Below are positions 23,999 through 35,327 of a stretch of 64,000 bases of DNA, piece after piece. The stretch's first letter is position 1, and each line of letters begins with the position of its first letter. Location of the stretch: positions 216,498,301 to 216,562,300 of the forward strand of contig NC_045428.1 in NCBI RefSeq assembly GCF_902635505.1. Direction: 5' to 3'. Below the pieces are notes generated by a model. That model was given only the letters and a program-made list of their open reading frames with translations. It made no database searches and was not told the origin of the DNA. Both the position numbers and the translations under genes were made by a program. Source of the DNA: Sarcophilus harrisii. Taxonomy: Eukaryota > Chordata > Mammalia > Dasyuromorphia > Dasyuridae.

Positions 23999-24690
23999 TG
24001 TGAGGAGAAAAGACAAGAGAGCCCAGGATAAAGTTTTGGTGGCTACTTATGTTTAGTGGAGGTGATATAGTTAAAGAACCAGCAAAGGAATCTTAGAAGA
24101 AGCAATCATATAGTTGGGAGAACCAAGAGAGAGCAATATCACAAAAACTCCAAGAGGAAAAGGTGATCAACAGTATCATATGCTTCAGAAATGAAGAAAA
24201 ATGAGAATGGAGAAAAGGATATTAACTGGCAATTAAGAAATCATAGGTAGCTTTGAAGACAGTAATTTTGGTTGGATGATAAGACTGGAAACCAGACTGT
24301 AGAGCATTAAGAAGAGATTGAGAAGAAAGGAAGAAGTTAGCTACAAAAGAGAGAGATAAGGAATGATAGCTAGTGGGGATGGATGCATCAAGTGAATATT
24401 TTCTCAGATTAAGGAAGACATGGGCATGTTTTTAGGAAGCTGAGAAGCAGCCAATAAACGGATAAATTGAAGATGAGTAAATGAGAGAAATCAAAAGCCA
24501 CATTGATAATGCTTTTGAACATTGTGAGAAGAGAGGAAATAGAAACAATGTAGATTGCATTTTTATGGGTAGAGAAGAAAAGGAGAAGAGATACAGGACA
24601 ACAGAAACATATAATAATATCTATAGAATATATATTACATAAATGCAAGTTAATTTTGGGAGGGAGAGCATTAACCAATGAAGTCATCAG

Positions 24691-26440
24691 GAAAGACTTG
24701 TATAGAAAGTGGCACTGAAACTGAGTTATGAGGAAAATAGAATTCTATGAGGTAGAGATGAGGAAAGAAAGCATTCTAGGCACATGAGATAGCTAGGTGA
24801 AGGCACAGAAAGAGTGGGTGTGTTAGCATAGCATCAAATTTGGTTGAACTATAGAGTAAAGGCAGGAGAGTAACATATAGTAAAGCTGACAAAGTTGCAA
24901 AAGGCTTTCAAAATCAAAAGAGGAGTTTATATTTTATTTTTTGAGACAGTAGGGAACCACTAGAGCTTGCTGAGTAACAGAGTGACAATAAATAAATCTG
25001 CATTTTGGAAAAATCACCTTGGTAATTGTATGAAGGATGGAATGGATAGGAAGAGACTTGAAGCAGGGAGGTCAATGAGGACACTATTATAATAACTTGG
25101 GCAAAAGGTGATGAGGATCTGAATTAGAGTAGTGGCTGTGGGTTTTGAAAAGTGGTCAGACTGCAAGAGATGAGAAAGTGGAAACAAAATTCAATTATGG
25201 CTGTGTAGAGTTAGAAAGATTGAGAAGCTGAGAATAACATTGAAGTAGTGAATCTAGGAGACTAGAAGGATGGGGACACTTCAACAGAAAAAGAAGTTCA
25301 AAAAAGAAGTAATTTTGAGGGAAATATATTGAATTTGTTTTGTATATTTTGAATTTGGAATACCTTTGGGACATTTAGTTTGAAATGTCTAACGCAAAAC
25401 TGAAGAGAGGAGAATAAAGCTGGATATATAGATCTGAGAGTCATCTGCATTTGAGATGATAAATTAAGTTCATTAAGTCACCAAATAAAAATTTGTCAGA
25501 GATAAGAGAAGAGGGCACAGAACCTAGCCTTAAAGAATACCTGCAGGCAGGTGGTATGATATGGATAATGAACTAGCAATAGAAACTTAAAAATGATCAA
25601 AAAGGTAGAAGAACCAACAGAGAGCAATGTCAAGAAAAGCCAAAGAGGAGAGAATAAAGAAGGTAGTTACTTGTATCAAATTCTGCAAAGACCTAAAGAG
25701 TAAGAACTGAGAAAAGTTCATCAGATTTGATAATTATGAAATCACTAAAAAAAGTTGAAGTGATGTTGCAGTTGAGTAGTGAAATTTGGAATTAGAGTGC
25801 AAAGAGTTGGCAAATGAGTAAGAAGAGAGAAGTGCAACAGTGAGTATAATCAAGTTTTCCCTGAGAATGTGGAAGCAAAAGAGAGGACACATATTGAGGG
25901 GATGGCTGGATCATGTGAGTTTTTTTTTTTAAGTCCTGGAAAGATTTGAAAGTGGAAAAGAATCATTAGATGGGGCAAACTAAGAATGAAAAGTATCAAC
26001 AATGATTGTTTGAGGGATTAATCTGATGAAGAAGAAAAGAAGGAATGTTATTAAAAAAAACATAATTAGCCTAGTGGGGGGAAAAGGTCATCTTGTTGAA
26101 ATATTGGAATAATGGAGAAAGAAAAAAATTATAATATTAATAATATGAAGGAATTTTGAGATACAGAGATGGACAGAAGAGGGAGCTAATAGTCACTGGC
26201 CTCTTTTTTTCAAGCAAAGTCAAAACTGAGCTTTTCAACGGAAAAAAAAATGGGAGAAGAAAGAGATGTAGAAGATTTAGGGGATAGGTGAAGGTTTGGA
26301 ACTATATCAGTAGGTGTAGGATAAAGAATCAATTAGGGAAGAATACAAGGACTGACTTGCTAAAGTGAGAACCGGGTTGAGATTAAATAACATAAATTTG
26401 TAGCAGACTCAGTATCATCAGTCTTAAAACTTTTTCTAAG
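24691..26440 (-). mobile_element. L2 LINE, antisense (copy 2)
   Basis: Repeats the block order of copy 1: GGCACTGAAACTGAGTTATGAGG, CATTCTAGGCACATGAG, TATTTTATTTTTTGAGACAGTAGGGAACC, GAGTGACAATAAATAAATCTG, GAAGCAGGGAGGTCAATGAGGACAC. At 25425-25455 the complement of GCAGATGACTCTCAGATC is the remnant of the reverse-transcriptase YADD box (now NADD). Beyond 25600 it corresponds to the ...CAATGTCAAGAAAAGCC...TATCAAATTCTGCAAAG region. Frames are fully decayed. Confidence 0.78.
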
Positions 26441-26845
26441 TCCATTCAGCAGCATGTGAGTAAATTTAGCTTTTAAAACTCTTCAGAGCCTGGTCTCTTC
26501 CTATTTTTCCAGTCTTCTTTTACCTTGATTTTCTCCACACTACATTTCCTGACTGTATTTTCACAGGCTGTTTTATAAACCTAGAATTAATCTGCTCTTC
26601 ATCTCAAATCCCACTTATTACAAGAAGCTTTAACCAGTTCTTAATATTAATGCCTTCCCTCTGAGTTTCTCCAATTTATGTTACGTATGTCTATTTTACT
26701 GAGTTTGCATGTTTTCAATCCTCATTATTTTGTGAACTACTTGAGCATAGGACTGTTTTTGTTTTTCTTTGTACCTACAGTACTCACTACATTGTTTGGC
26801 ACAAAGAAAACATTTAATAAGTGCTTGTTGACTTGATTTAATGTA
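26441..26845 (+). mobile_element. L2 LINE 3' end, sense
   Basis: GAGCCTGGTCTCTTCCTATTTTTCC, then GCACAAAGAAAACATTTAATAAGTGCTTGTTGACTTGA at the terminus, matches the L2 3' UTR. It faces away from the two antisense copies to its left. Confidence 0.75.
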
Positions 26846-26849
26846 AATA

Positions 26850-27340
26850 CATGCCTCAAAAAGTCAGAAAAGATTCTGTAATTCAAAACCAATCATGGTC
26901 TTTCCTACTACGGATTCTGGTATTTGAATTTATTTGATGATTTTTCATAACCTAAAGGTTTTCATCACTATTTGTAATCTCATTACCTTCAACTAGCATA
27001 ATTAGCATGAATGCAGTTTTAGGTAAGGTTCTTAAAACCCACTTCAATTCCATTTTGCTCAATTCATTTTCAAAGCCATTTAAGTCCTTTGGTTTTGACT
27101 CAGACCCACAGGAAGCAAGGCAGGTGGCCCTCTGAAATACCAGCCACAACAAGCCAGTTAAAATCCAAGTGGTATAGTCTGTGTGGTTGCTGTTGCAATC
27201 CCTATTTCTATCTTTAATTTTTAATTTTCAAAGAGGCTGTACTTTTTAAACAATCATATAAATTAATAATAATTAATTAATATATTATAATATATAACAT
27301 TTTACATAAACACAATCTGTCATTCAAAAAATGGGTTTTC
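26850..27340. other. unclassified; AT-rich at 27240-27310
   Basis: No gene or known repeat. The minus-strand 66-codon frame at 26952-27152 matches nothing I recognise. Confidence 0.3.
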
Positions 27341-27344
27341 CTAT

Positions 27345-27612
27345 TAGTTTAATATGATCAGCTAAATTGCACAGTGGATAGAGCACAGGATCTGAATTAG
27401 ATCTGAATACAAATTTGACCTCAGACTCTAACTAGCTGTGTGACTTAAGTGACTAACTAGCTGCAAGTCACTTAAATCTATTTCCCTCAGTTTCCTCATC
27501 TGTAAAATAAGCTGGAGAAGAAAATGGCAAACCATTACAGCAGTTTTGCCAAGATAACCCCAAATAGGGTCACAAAGAGTCAGACACAACTGAAAAATGA
27601 CTGAACAACAAC
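27345..27612 (+). mobile_element. MAR1-type SINE (CORE head, BovB-like tail)
   Basis: Head with CACAGTGGATAGAGCACAGGATC, core CTCAGTTTCCTCATCTGTAAAATAAGCTGGAGAAG, tail GCCAAGATAACCCCAAATAGGGTCACAAAGAGTCAGACACAACTGAA. A local duplication of ACTAACTAGCTG occurs at about 27430-27462. Nearly full-length. 27615-28160 after it is unclassified. Confidence 0.85.
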
Positions 27613-28164
27613 AAATTTCAATTATTACTCATGATCTCCCCCAGTTCTTTTTAAACATGTTCATGATTCAGTATTATATTGGTCATTTTTCTCTCTGCTA
27701 AAACTTTCTGTTATTTCTGATATTCTTCTACAACTCTGGTCCCTAATACTTTAAATAAATATTACTTTTCTTTCTTCTTTTTTTTTTTACAAGATTCTTT
27801 ATACTTCTTGGCTTGGGTATTTGATGGATTAATTTTTTAAAAATAGTCTGTTAAGGGTTTTAACCTCTTAGAATGTTACACCATTAAGACAATTATGGCT
27901 ATTATCAAGGTGGTAGTGAACAAATAGAAACTATATTAGGTAACAGTAATCTGCTTCCTACACTAACTATAAAAATGAACTTCATAGATTATGATAGAGA
28001 GACCAGATTTGTTCTTCTGGACTCTAAAGGGCAAAAATAGAAACAACATATGACAATTTAAGAGAGATTTTGGGATCTATGTTAAGAAAAACTTAACAAG
28101 AGTCTTTTAAAAGTGGTATGAGATGCCCTGAAAAATGGTGAGCCATCCTTCACTAAAGATTATC

Positions 28165-28420
28165 TTATGTGATATTAGCTAATATTTATTTAGCACTTTA
28201 AACTTTATAAAGCACTTTATGCATACCTTGTTTAATCCTCTCAAAAACCCTAGGAAGCAAATACTTTTAGGATCACCATTTTACAGATGAGGAAACTGAG
28301 GGAGACAGACTTGATCAGAGTCATTCAGTTAATAAGTAATTAAAGTTAGATTTTGACTTAAGTCTTCCTAACTCTGTGTCCAGCATTCTTTCTGCTACAC
28401 CTCTGGTGTTGTAGAAGGCA
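28165..28420 (-). mobile_element. MIR SINE, antisense
   Basis: TATTTAGCACTTTAAACTTTATAAAGCACTTTATG...CCATTTTACAGATGAGGAAACTGAGG...CTTCCTAACTCTGTGTCCAG is the complement of a nearly complete MIR. Confidence 0.85.
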
Positions 28421-28611
28421 TTCCCATTCATTTATGGGTTGGGCCAAATGGCCTCTTAGCTCCCTTCCAACTCTTAGATTTTTTAAAATTCATTATTATT
28501 ATTATATATGTAATATATAATTAATAATAATCTTGATTTATGTAAATATAGTAGATATATTAATATAATACCTCATTTACCAACAAAAAAAGATAAGCTT
28601 TTCTTACAATT

Positions 28612-29045
28612 GATAACATAATGTAATACAATGGAAAGAGTGCTAGTTCTGAGTTCAAGGATCACCTCTGCCACTTACTGTGTTATTTTGAGCAAATTTC
28701 TTAAGTATCACACAGTGGATAGAAAACTGTGCTGGAAGTAAGAAAGACCTGGTTTAATTCTAGCCTCAGATAATTAGCTAGCTGTATGACTGAAAAATTA
28801 ACTTCTTTTTACTTCAGTTTCTTTATCTATAAAAATGGGGGAATAATGATAGTATCTGCCTCCCAGAGCTGTTGTGCAGATAAAAACCAAATAATATTTG
28901 TAAAGCATTTTATAGTGATAGAAATGCTATTATTATTGTTATCATTATTTACCTTCCAAGGCCTCAATTTCTTCATCTATTGAAAAAGTGAGATGTGTAG
29001 CCTGTCTTCTGAGATTCCTTCCAACTTTAGGGCTACAATCTTACA
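28612..29045 (+). mobile_element. MIR SINE interrupted by a second SINE
   Basis: The outer MIR runs 28612-28697 (CCTCTGCCACTTACTGTGTTATTTTGAGC) and resumes at 28949-29045 (GGCCTCAATTTCTTCATCTATTG...TTCCTTCCAACTTTAGGG). Between them is a separate SINE. Confidence 0.75.
28698..28948 (+). mobile_element. inner THER/MIR-type SINE nested in MIR
   Basis: Starts CACACAGTGGATAGAAAACTG, carries GGAAGTAAGAAAGACCTGGTTTAATTCTAGCC, TCAGTTTCTTTATCTATAAAAATGG and TGTAAAGCATTTTATAGTG. It splits the outer MIR exactly between its GAGCAAATTTCTTAA and CCTCAATTTCTTCATC words. Confidence 0.75.
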
Positions 29046-29074
29046 ATTTGATTCAAGTTTCACTCAAATGCCAA

Positions 29075-29160
29075 TATTATAGTATGGCATAATGGATAGA
29101 GGGCTTAGTTAAGAAGATCCTGGTCAGATTCCTGCTCTAATAATTTACTAGAAATGTGGT
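29075..29160 (+). mobile_element. SINE 5' fragment
   Basis: TAGTATGGCATAATGGATAGAG followed by GATCCTGGTCAGATTCCTGCTC is a MIR/THER 5' half that stops at an oligo-T. Confidence 0.55.
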
Positions 29161-29236
29161 CTTTTTTTTTTAATTCTTTCACCCCAGAAAATCAATAATA
29201 TCAGGACAGGCCTAAAGAAAATAAGTCCATGGTCCT

Positions 29237-29239
<3 letters not shown>

Positions 29240-29281
<42 letters not shown>
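29240..29281. repeat. (CA)n microsatellite
   Basis: About 20 uninterrupted CA units. Confidence 0.98.
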
Positions 29282-29283
<2 letters not shown>

Positions 29284-29309
29284 CAGAAATTAAAATTAAA
29301 ATATTTATC

Positions 29310-29925
29310 TTCTTTTCATGTGCAAAAATGTTTGTGGCAGCCCTTTTTGTAGTAGTAAAAATACTGGAAACTAAGTGTATGCCCATCATTTGGAGAATGA
29401 CTGAATAAATGATGGTATAAGAATGTTATGGAATCTTATTGTTCTATAAGAAATAATCAACAGGATGATTTCAGAGAGATCTGGAGAGACTTACATGAAC
29501 TGATGCTAAGTGAAATGAGCAGAACCAGGAGATCGATGTACATGGTAATAACAAGATTATATGATGATTAATTCCGACAGACGTGGCTCTTTTCAACAAT
29601 GAGATGATCTAGACCAGTTACAATGATCTTGTGATGAAGACAGCCATCTATACCCAGAGAGAGGACTGTGGGAAATGAGTGCAGATCACAACATAGCATT
29701 TTCACTCTTTTTGTGTGTTTGCTATTTTTGTTGTTTGTTTGCATTTTATTTTCTTTCTCTCTTTTTTTTTTTACTTTTTGATTTGATTTTTCTTGTACAG
29801 CAAGATAATTGTATAAATATATTTGCATATATTGGATTTAATATATATCTTCACCATGGTTAACATATATTGGATTACTTGCTATCTGGGGGGGGGGGTG
29901 GAGGGTTAACGTTGAAAAAAAAAAA
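29310..29925 (+). mobile_element. L1 LINE 3' end, sense (copy D)
   Basis: The last ORF2 codons (GTGCAAAAATGTTTGTGGCAGCCC; GGATGATTTCAGAGAGATCTGGAGAGAC; GTGAAATGAGCAGAACCAGGAG) are followed by the 3' UTR (CTTGTACAGCAAGATAATTG) and the terminal GCTATCTGGGGGGGGGG block. It is 5'-truncated near 29310. Confidence 0.88.
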
Positions 29926-29929
29926 TTCA

Positions 29930-30140
29930 GTCACGTTTGACTTTTCATGACCCTTTGTACAATATGGTTTTCTTGGTGACGTGGTTTGCTATTTCCTTCT
30001 CCTGTGCATTAAGGCAAATAGAAGTTAGATGAATTGCCAAGAGTCATTCACTTAATAAGTTTCTTAGACTGGATATGAATTCAAGTTTTCCTAACTTCAA
30101 GCACAGTGTTCTATCTGGTGAACCCACTAGTTGTCTCCTT
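29930..30140 (-). mobile_element. MAR1-type SINE, antisense
   Basis: TCAGTCACGTTTGACTTTTCATGACCC is the complement of the BovB-like tail, and GAATTCAAGTTTTCCTAACTTCAAGCACAGTG is the complement of the tRNA-like head. It is appended directly to the tail of L1 copy D. Confidence 0.75.
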
Positions 30141-31685
30141 TGAAGCAGCTTAGCCAAATGTAAGAGGTTGATATAATTTTTAAGATCATAATTTAAGCAT
30201 TCAATTCAAGTCAAGTCTTGATAGAATAACACCAGGGTATTATTGCCAAAAACTAAAGATTGTCTTCACTGGAGTCTGGAAAGGGCCTACAAACAAGGTC
30301 ACACCTGATTTGTACAGAAACAAAGGAATGCTTTGTTAGTAGATGATTCCATATCAGGAATTTGTTTGTTTGTTTGTTTTTAGCAGAACAGCTAGGGATT
30401 ATTAAAATCACACTATTTTAGGACACCTTCATTTTATCCTACCAATAAAGTGATTTATGTATACTTTTTTGGAGATCTTTATTCATTATTCTGAAATGAA
30501 AGGAAATTTACATGCAAATGGTTATTCTAGCTAGATGTGTGAACCCCAGCCAAGTGATCAAGTGACTCAATGTCTGAAAACTTCAGTAGTCCACTACCCT
30601 TCTATCCTTTTTTCTTCCTTTCCCAATTTCTCCCTTTTCCTTCTCTTTGCTTACCTTCTCTTCCCAATCTCACTTATGTGCCCTTTTTAAAGCATTAATT
30701 CTGTCATCCCTTAATTAGCTCATCTGAGCTAATTGCCTAGTTCCCCAATCAGGGACCACTGCACACATAACACTTGGACAAGGAACATGTGGTGCAAAAC
30801 TTTTTGTTAGTGTGAGGTCTTGTAAGAGTTCTTGAGTAAATCATTTTTTATCTTTTTAGAATGTAACCCTGCTTCCACAAGCCTGTGGAAGATTTTGCAA
30901 AAAGGTATATGACTCTCTTGGCTGATTAAAAGCTTAGAGCAACACTATTTCTCTGTGAGATAAATAAAATAAAAAAATAAAGTTTGGGAGAAATGTTTCA
31001 GTTTGTTGAGACACTTGGGATACATATCATTTAAGAAACTTTCAGGGAGGTAATTTGAAGAGATACATGTGGTTTTTATTTTGTACTAGAGTTTTATGAG
31101 ACACAAATTTATATAAGAACCAGACCCATCACTTTCCTTGATATCTAGGGTTTGAAATTTTAGAGAATGAAAAGAATAGACTTCTTCCATCAAACTCAAG
31201 CAATATTTCACATAAGTATGCACAGTAATAAGCTCAGTGTTAATGAATCAAGAATTAGATCTACCTTTAAACACAGAGCAAACAACCTAGAGGTGTATCC
31301 CTCTGCAAAACCATTCCAGGTTTGGTTGCACAGAAACAAGTCCCCTGATAGTACAAAATACAAAATAACATTAACAGAAGAAAAGAGAAGCATATTGAAA
31401 AGTCACAGAGAGAAATAATAGCTTAGGAAAGGGTAGAGAAGGAGGGTGCATGGGAGAAGATTGCATATATTCTAGTCATGACTTTTTGTTCTGCTAGTTT
31501 CTTCAGGTAGATCAATTATTCTCTCTGATCAGAGATAGATAAAAGAAATCTAAATGTGATTTCTAATGTTATAGATTTGATTACAGAGAATCAGGGTGAT
31601 TTACAGGGCAAGGCAGAAAAAATAGATGGGCATCCAAAAGCATGATAAAATGAGCGAGTATAGAGAAAAACAAGAAAAGAATTCA
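30141..31685. other. unclassified, no gene seen
   Basis: No recognised repeat apart from a short (GTTT)n at 30362-30380. The 83-codon plus frame and 61-codon minus frame over 31167-31418 overlap each other and show no family signature. Confidence 0.3.
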
Positions 31686-31687
31686 TG

Positions 31688-31905
31688 ATTTGGACAAGAT
31701 TAGACAGTGACCTGATATAGTGGAAAGAGTACTTGATTTGAAATCAGAAAATGTAGGTTAAAATTTCAGCTCTATCCCTTGCTGGTTTCATGTCTTAAAC
31801 TAGTCATTTATCTTTTTTTCCTTCTATATCTATAAAACACAGGGAGAGGGAAGAAAAAAATTAACTCTAAGCTCTCTTCCAGCTCTGAATTCTATTACCT
31901 CTAGA
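31688..31905 (+). mobile_element. MIR SINE
   Basis: GATATAGTGGAAAGAGTACTTGATTTGAAATCAG...TTTCAGCTCTATCCCTTGC...CTAAGCTCTCTTCCAGCTCTGAATTCTATT: full-length but diverged. Confidence 0.75.
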
Positions 31906-32745
31906 AGGAAATACTAATGAGAATATGGGAATGAAGAAAGATATCCTGTAAATAGAGCAAAAGGAAGCTATATATACAGAGAAAGGGAGCTAAAAGAAAA
32001 ACAGTTTCCTCGTGGACATTTCATGCTAGACAACATCAGCAATTCTACGAGTCAGCTGCTTTATGAGGCACAGGTTCAGTCTGTTCATGAGTCTGTTAGT
32101 TTTGTAGGAAGTAAAAACTCTTGTCTTTGGTTATAAATTGGCTTATTCTTTCAGAATTGCTGCCCTGGAAATATATAACATTAGTTAGAGAGGGATGGAG
32201 AGTGTGGACAATTCATAAAAAGCCATCACCAGTGTTTGTTAAACACACACACACGCCCTAGCATCTTGTATTTGTATTTTGTATTTGATACATTTTGTAT
32301 CATTTTTACATGTTAACATGCCATTATTATTATTGCTGTTAGTGTTGTACAGTTATTGAAATAATTTAATGAAACAGCAATATTTTTTGTTTGAGGATAG
32401 ACTGATGACTCTTTAGAGCAATGGTAAAGCTATTTAGATAAGAATTGCTAAACATAGGCCAACCAAAGTTCTTCCAAACTATGGTTATCTGTTATTTTAG
32501 CTGCTTTGTTCAGCACAAATTTGGAATTCCAAATGCTATATAACTTAGAAAATTATTTGTAACTCTTGTTTAACATCCTGTGAACATCTTATTCCTCTAA
32601 AGCTTGTTTTGAAAAACTATCCCTCCTCCCACCTCCACTCCCAAATTAACAAAAGCTTTATGAAAGTTACAGTTAAGATGCCCAATTTACTCTCCCTGTA
32701 ATCTTGTGCATGCAAATGAATTTGATCAGGAATACAAGTTAAGAT
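31906..32745. other. unclassified, no gene seen
   Basis: Short (CA)n at about 32242-32256. No coding or repeat signature otherwise. Confidence 0.3.
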
Positions 32746-32747
32746 AA

Positions 32748-32895
32748 CATGGTCTTCAAGTCATAATATCTGAATTTGAATCCTAACTATATCACTTACT
32801 ATGTGTGTGAATTTTTTTGAACCTCAAGCTACTCAGATATAAAAAGAGGGAATTAGACTTTATACTCCAGTTTAGCTCAAGACCTTGGATTATAA
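32748..32895 (+). mobile_element. MIR SINE
   Basis: AACATGGTCTTCAAGTCATAATATCTGAATTTGAATCC...ACTATATCACTTACTATGTGTG...ACCTTGGATTATAAAA. Diverged MIR head and core. Confidence 0.6.
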
Positions 32896-32905
32896 AAAGT
32901 AGTTC

Positions 32906-33077
32906 AGGGTCAGCTAGGTGGCAGAGTGGATAGAGCACTAGCCATGAAGTCAGGAGGACCTGAGTTCAAATTTGGATTCAGACATTTTAACATTTCCTAG
33001 CTGTGTGACCCTGGGCAAGTCACTTAACACCAATTGCCTCAGCAACAACAACAAAAAAAAAAAAAAAAAAAAAAAAG
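32906..33077 (+). mobile_element. marsupial tRNA-derived SINE with long poly(A)
   Basis: GGGTCAGCTAGGTGGCAGAG, GTGGATAGAGCACTAGCC, GAAGTCAGGAGGACCTGAGTT, CTGTGTGACCCTGGGCAAGTCACTTAAC, then CAACAACAACAA and about 27 A. The long pure A tail suggests a fairly recent insertion. A target duplication is not obvious. Confidence 0.92.
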
Positions 33078-33129
33078 GCAAATTCATTATCCTTCTTTGT
33101 GGTGACTTTCTCATAGATGACTGGCTAGA

Positions 33130-33300
33130 TAGATTTTATATGGTATGTATATACATATGTACATATACTCTATGTATATATACATATGCTGTATATATTT
33201 ACCATACACATATATACACACACTTTAGTAAATATACTACTATAGTTTAGTATATGTGTATGTTGTATATATTTATAAATATACATGTACATATGTGTAA
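33130..33300. repeat. TA/TG-rich low complexity
   Basis: Interrupted TATA, TATG and CATATA words. Confidence 0.75.
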
Positions 33301-33534
33301 CAAAAGCAAAACACACCACGTCCAGAACAAAAATGTGTTGTCTTCCTATATCTGTTATGAAAGCAGTAGCTAGAACAATCATGTCCCCTCTCCCCCCCAA
33401 AAAAACTGTGTCCAACACTTATCATCTCCGTGACCATGGGAAAATTTATACTTCATTCTAAAATTAGGATAACAATGCTCATACAATTCATTTTACCAGG
33501 AGGAAAACATTTCATAATTCTCAAGATTATATAA

Positions 33535-33615
<81 letters not shown>

Positions 33616-33633
33616 GATACATTAAGGCTAGGG

Positions 33634-33668
<35 letters not shown>
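33535..33668. repeat. compound (AT)n-(TG)n microsatellite
   Basis: An AT run over about 33537-33616, then GATACATTAAGGCTAGGGCA, then about 16 TG units ending in TGCGCACGCACGC. Confidence 0.97.
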
Positions 33669-33669
<1 letters not shown>

Positions 33670-33670
<1 letters not shown>

Positions 33671-34485
33671 ACGCACGCTTCCCTTTAGTAATTGCTTTGC
33701 CTATCTCCTCTTCATTCACTGACATGGCTATGCAAACAACGTTCAATTCTAACCACTACTCCTTTTCAAAATCTAGCTTTAATAGGAATATTTGACCAGC
33801 TTAAATATATGCTTGATTAGTTGACAAGCTGGGTGTGTGGTTTCTTGAAATTGTTATTCCATTTCTGATGAGAGAAAACCAAATCCTTTGCCCAAGTGAT
33901 AAAATGATTATTTAATAAAACCAGAAAACACACAGATATGAGTGCACTTGCACACCCCTCTCCTCATATGAACCTTAGAAGCAAGAAAAGAAAATTCACA
34001 GCCAAAATAGCTACATTTTTGGCATAAGTTTTGTTTTTGTTTGTTTTTGTTTTATTTTTTATTTTTTTATTGAGAGCAATCAAATATTCTCCCTTTCCTC
34101 TTTCAAAAATTTCTTCATTCAACTAGCAACAGACAGTGCTGGGCAAGAGAAACCAGTACAGACAGTTTCAATATTTCTCTGCTCCAGTGTCAACTTTTAT
34201 ATTTTCTACCTCAGTGACAAAAGATATGAAAGCTTCCCTAATTTTCCTCTGTTCTTGCCTACTTCCTGAGTACTGGCTTCTCTTACTCAGCATTTCCTTA
34301 CTCACTTATATAGACAAGTCCAAACACCCCTTTCCTAGAAGAATTCTATTTCCCCCATGAAGTTTTACCTACCCATTCCAGCCCACAGTGACCACTTCTC
34401 TGAATTACTGTGAACTCTTTGATTCATTTTGATTTCACATTAAAATTGAGTCTTTCAAAGCTTCTTGCCTTTCCAGTGAGTTTAA
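33670..34485. other. unclassified, no gene seen
   Basis: T-rich run at 34030-34070, then pyrimidine-leaning DNA with L2-like wording near 34370-34440 that is too weak to call. Confidence 0.3.
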
Positions 34486-34489
34486 AAAT

Positions 34490-34625
34490 AAATCAGAATT
34501 CAACTGATTAAGGCATTTCTGGCCCTCAGTTTCCTCTTCTGCAAAATGGGGGTTTGCTTGAGATGGTCTCTGATGTCTCTTCTCAGTCTTGGTCCAGGAT
34601 ACTATACTCTTACAACTAATCAACT
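34490..34625 (+). mobile_element. MIR SINE 3' half
   Basis: GGCCCTCAGTTTCCTCTTCTGCAAAATGGGGG...GATGGTCTCTGATGTCTCTTC. Confidence 0.75.
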
Positions 34626-34721
34626 CACAAGTCATTATTCTGTACTCGTACTTTCCAAATTGGAAATCCTGTCTAAACCCTAATCATAACAAGGCAATAT
34701 AACCAAATGCCTTTCTTAAAA

Positions 34722-34910
34722 TTAGGACTCTTAAAAAGTGGAATGGATTACCTTGGGGTGATAATGAGTTCCCCATTCCTAGATAGCTTCAAGAAGAGAC
34801 TGGATGACCACATCTTACAGATTTTGTAGAGATTTCTATTCAACTACAGATTAACTAAACTAGTTCCCTCTGACCTCGTTCCTAACTCAGCTGTTTCATG
34901 ATTCTAGCAA
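34722..34910 (+). mobile_element. CR1/L3-type LINE 3' end, sense
   Basis: TGGGGTGATAATGAGTTCCCCATTCC, CTTCAAGAAGAGACTGGATGACCAC, then CTCTGACCTCGTTCCTAACTC and ATGATTCTAG at the end. This is the sense counterpart of 9245-9660. A short L2 3' scrap (GTACTCAATAAATATTAATTGGCTTGAATAAA) follows to about 34975. Confidence 0.7.
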
Positions 34911-35044
34911 TCCCTTAGGAGCAGTATGCCTTACAACACTTATCAAGTACTCAATAAATATTAATTGGCTTGAATAAAAAATAACTTGAGTGCCAAATTC
35001 TGGGGCAAAGGAACTTAGATATTAAAAGCACTATTATATGTCTT

Positions 35045-35293
35045 TTTAAAAAAATATTAACAGCTTTTTATTTTTCAAAATACATGTAAAGATAAATTTC
35101 CAACATTTACCCTTGCAATACCTTGTGTTCCAAGTTTTTCTCCGTTCCTCTCCATTTTCCCCTTCCCCTAAATAGCAAGTAATTTTATATAGATTAAATA
35201 TGTTCAATTCTTCTAAACATATTTCCCCATTTGTCATGCTGCACAAGAAAAGTCCAATCAAAAAGAAAAAATAATGAAAGAAAAAAGTAAGCA

Positions 35294-35327
<34 letters not shown>

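Larger units (their letters stand above)
22737..24690 (-). mobile_element. L2 LINE, antisense (copy 1), with SINE insert
   Basis: The left end is the complement of the L2 3' terminus (TTACTATGTTCCAGAGCCTATCCCAAGTTCTGGGAATACAAAG). It then runs into the 5' direction: GTGACATGATCAGACTATG near 23251, TGAGTTCTGTTTTGGACATGCTGA near 23801, AACCAGCAAAGGAATCTTAG near 24077, GTGATCAACAGTATCATATGCTTC near 24162. These are the complement of the L2 reverse-transcriptase and 3' region. A SINE sits at 23302-23488. The same order of blocks repeats in copy 2. Confidence 0.8.

Noticed and set aside
31167-31418. 83-codon frame (and an antisense 61-codon frame)
   Set aside because: No recognisable family, frames on both strands, no surrounding exon signals.
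33453-33746. 97-codon frame of Ile/Tyr and Thr/His repeats
   Set aside because: Translation of (AT)n and (TG)n microsatellites.
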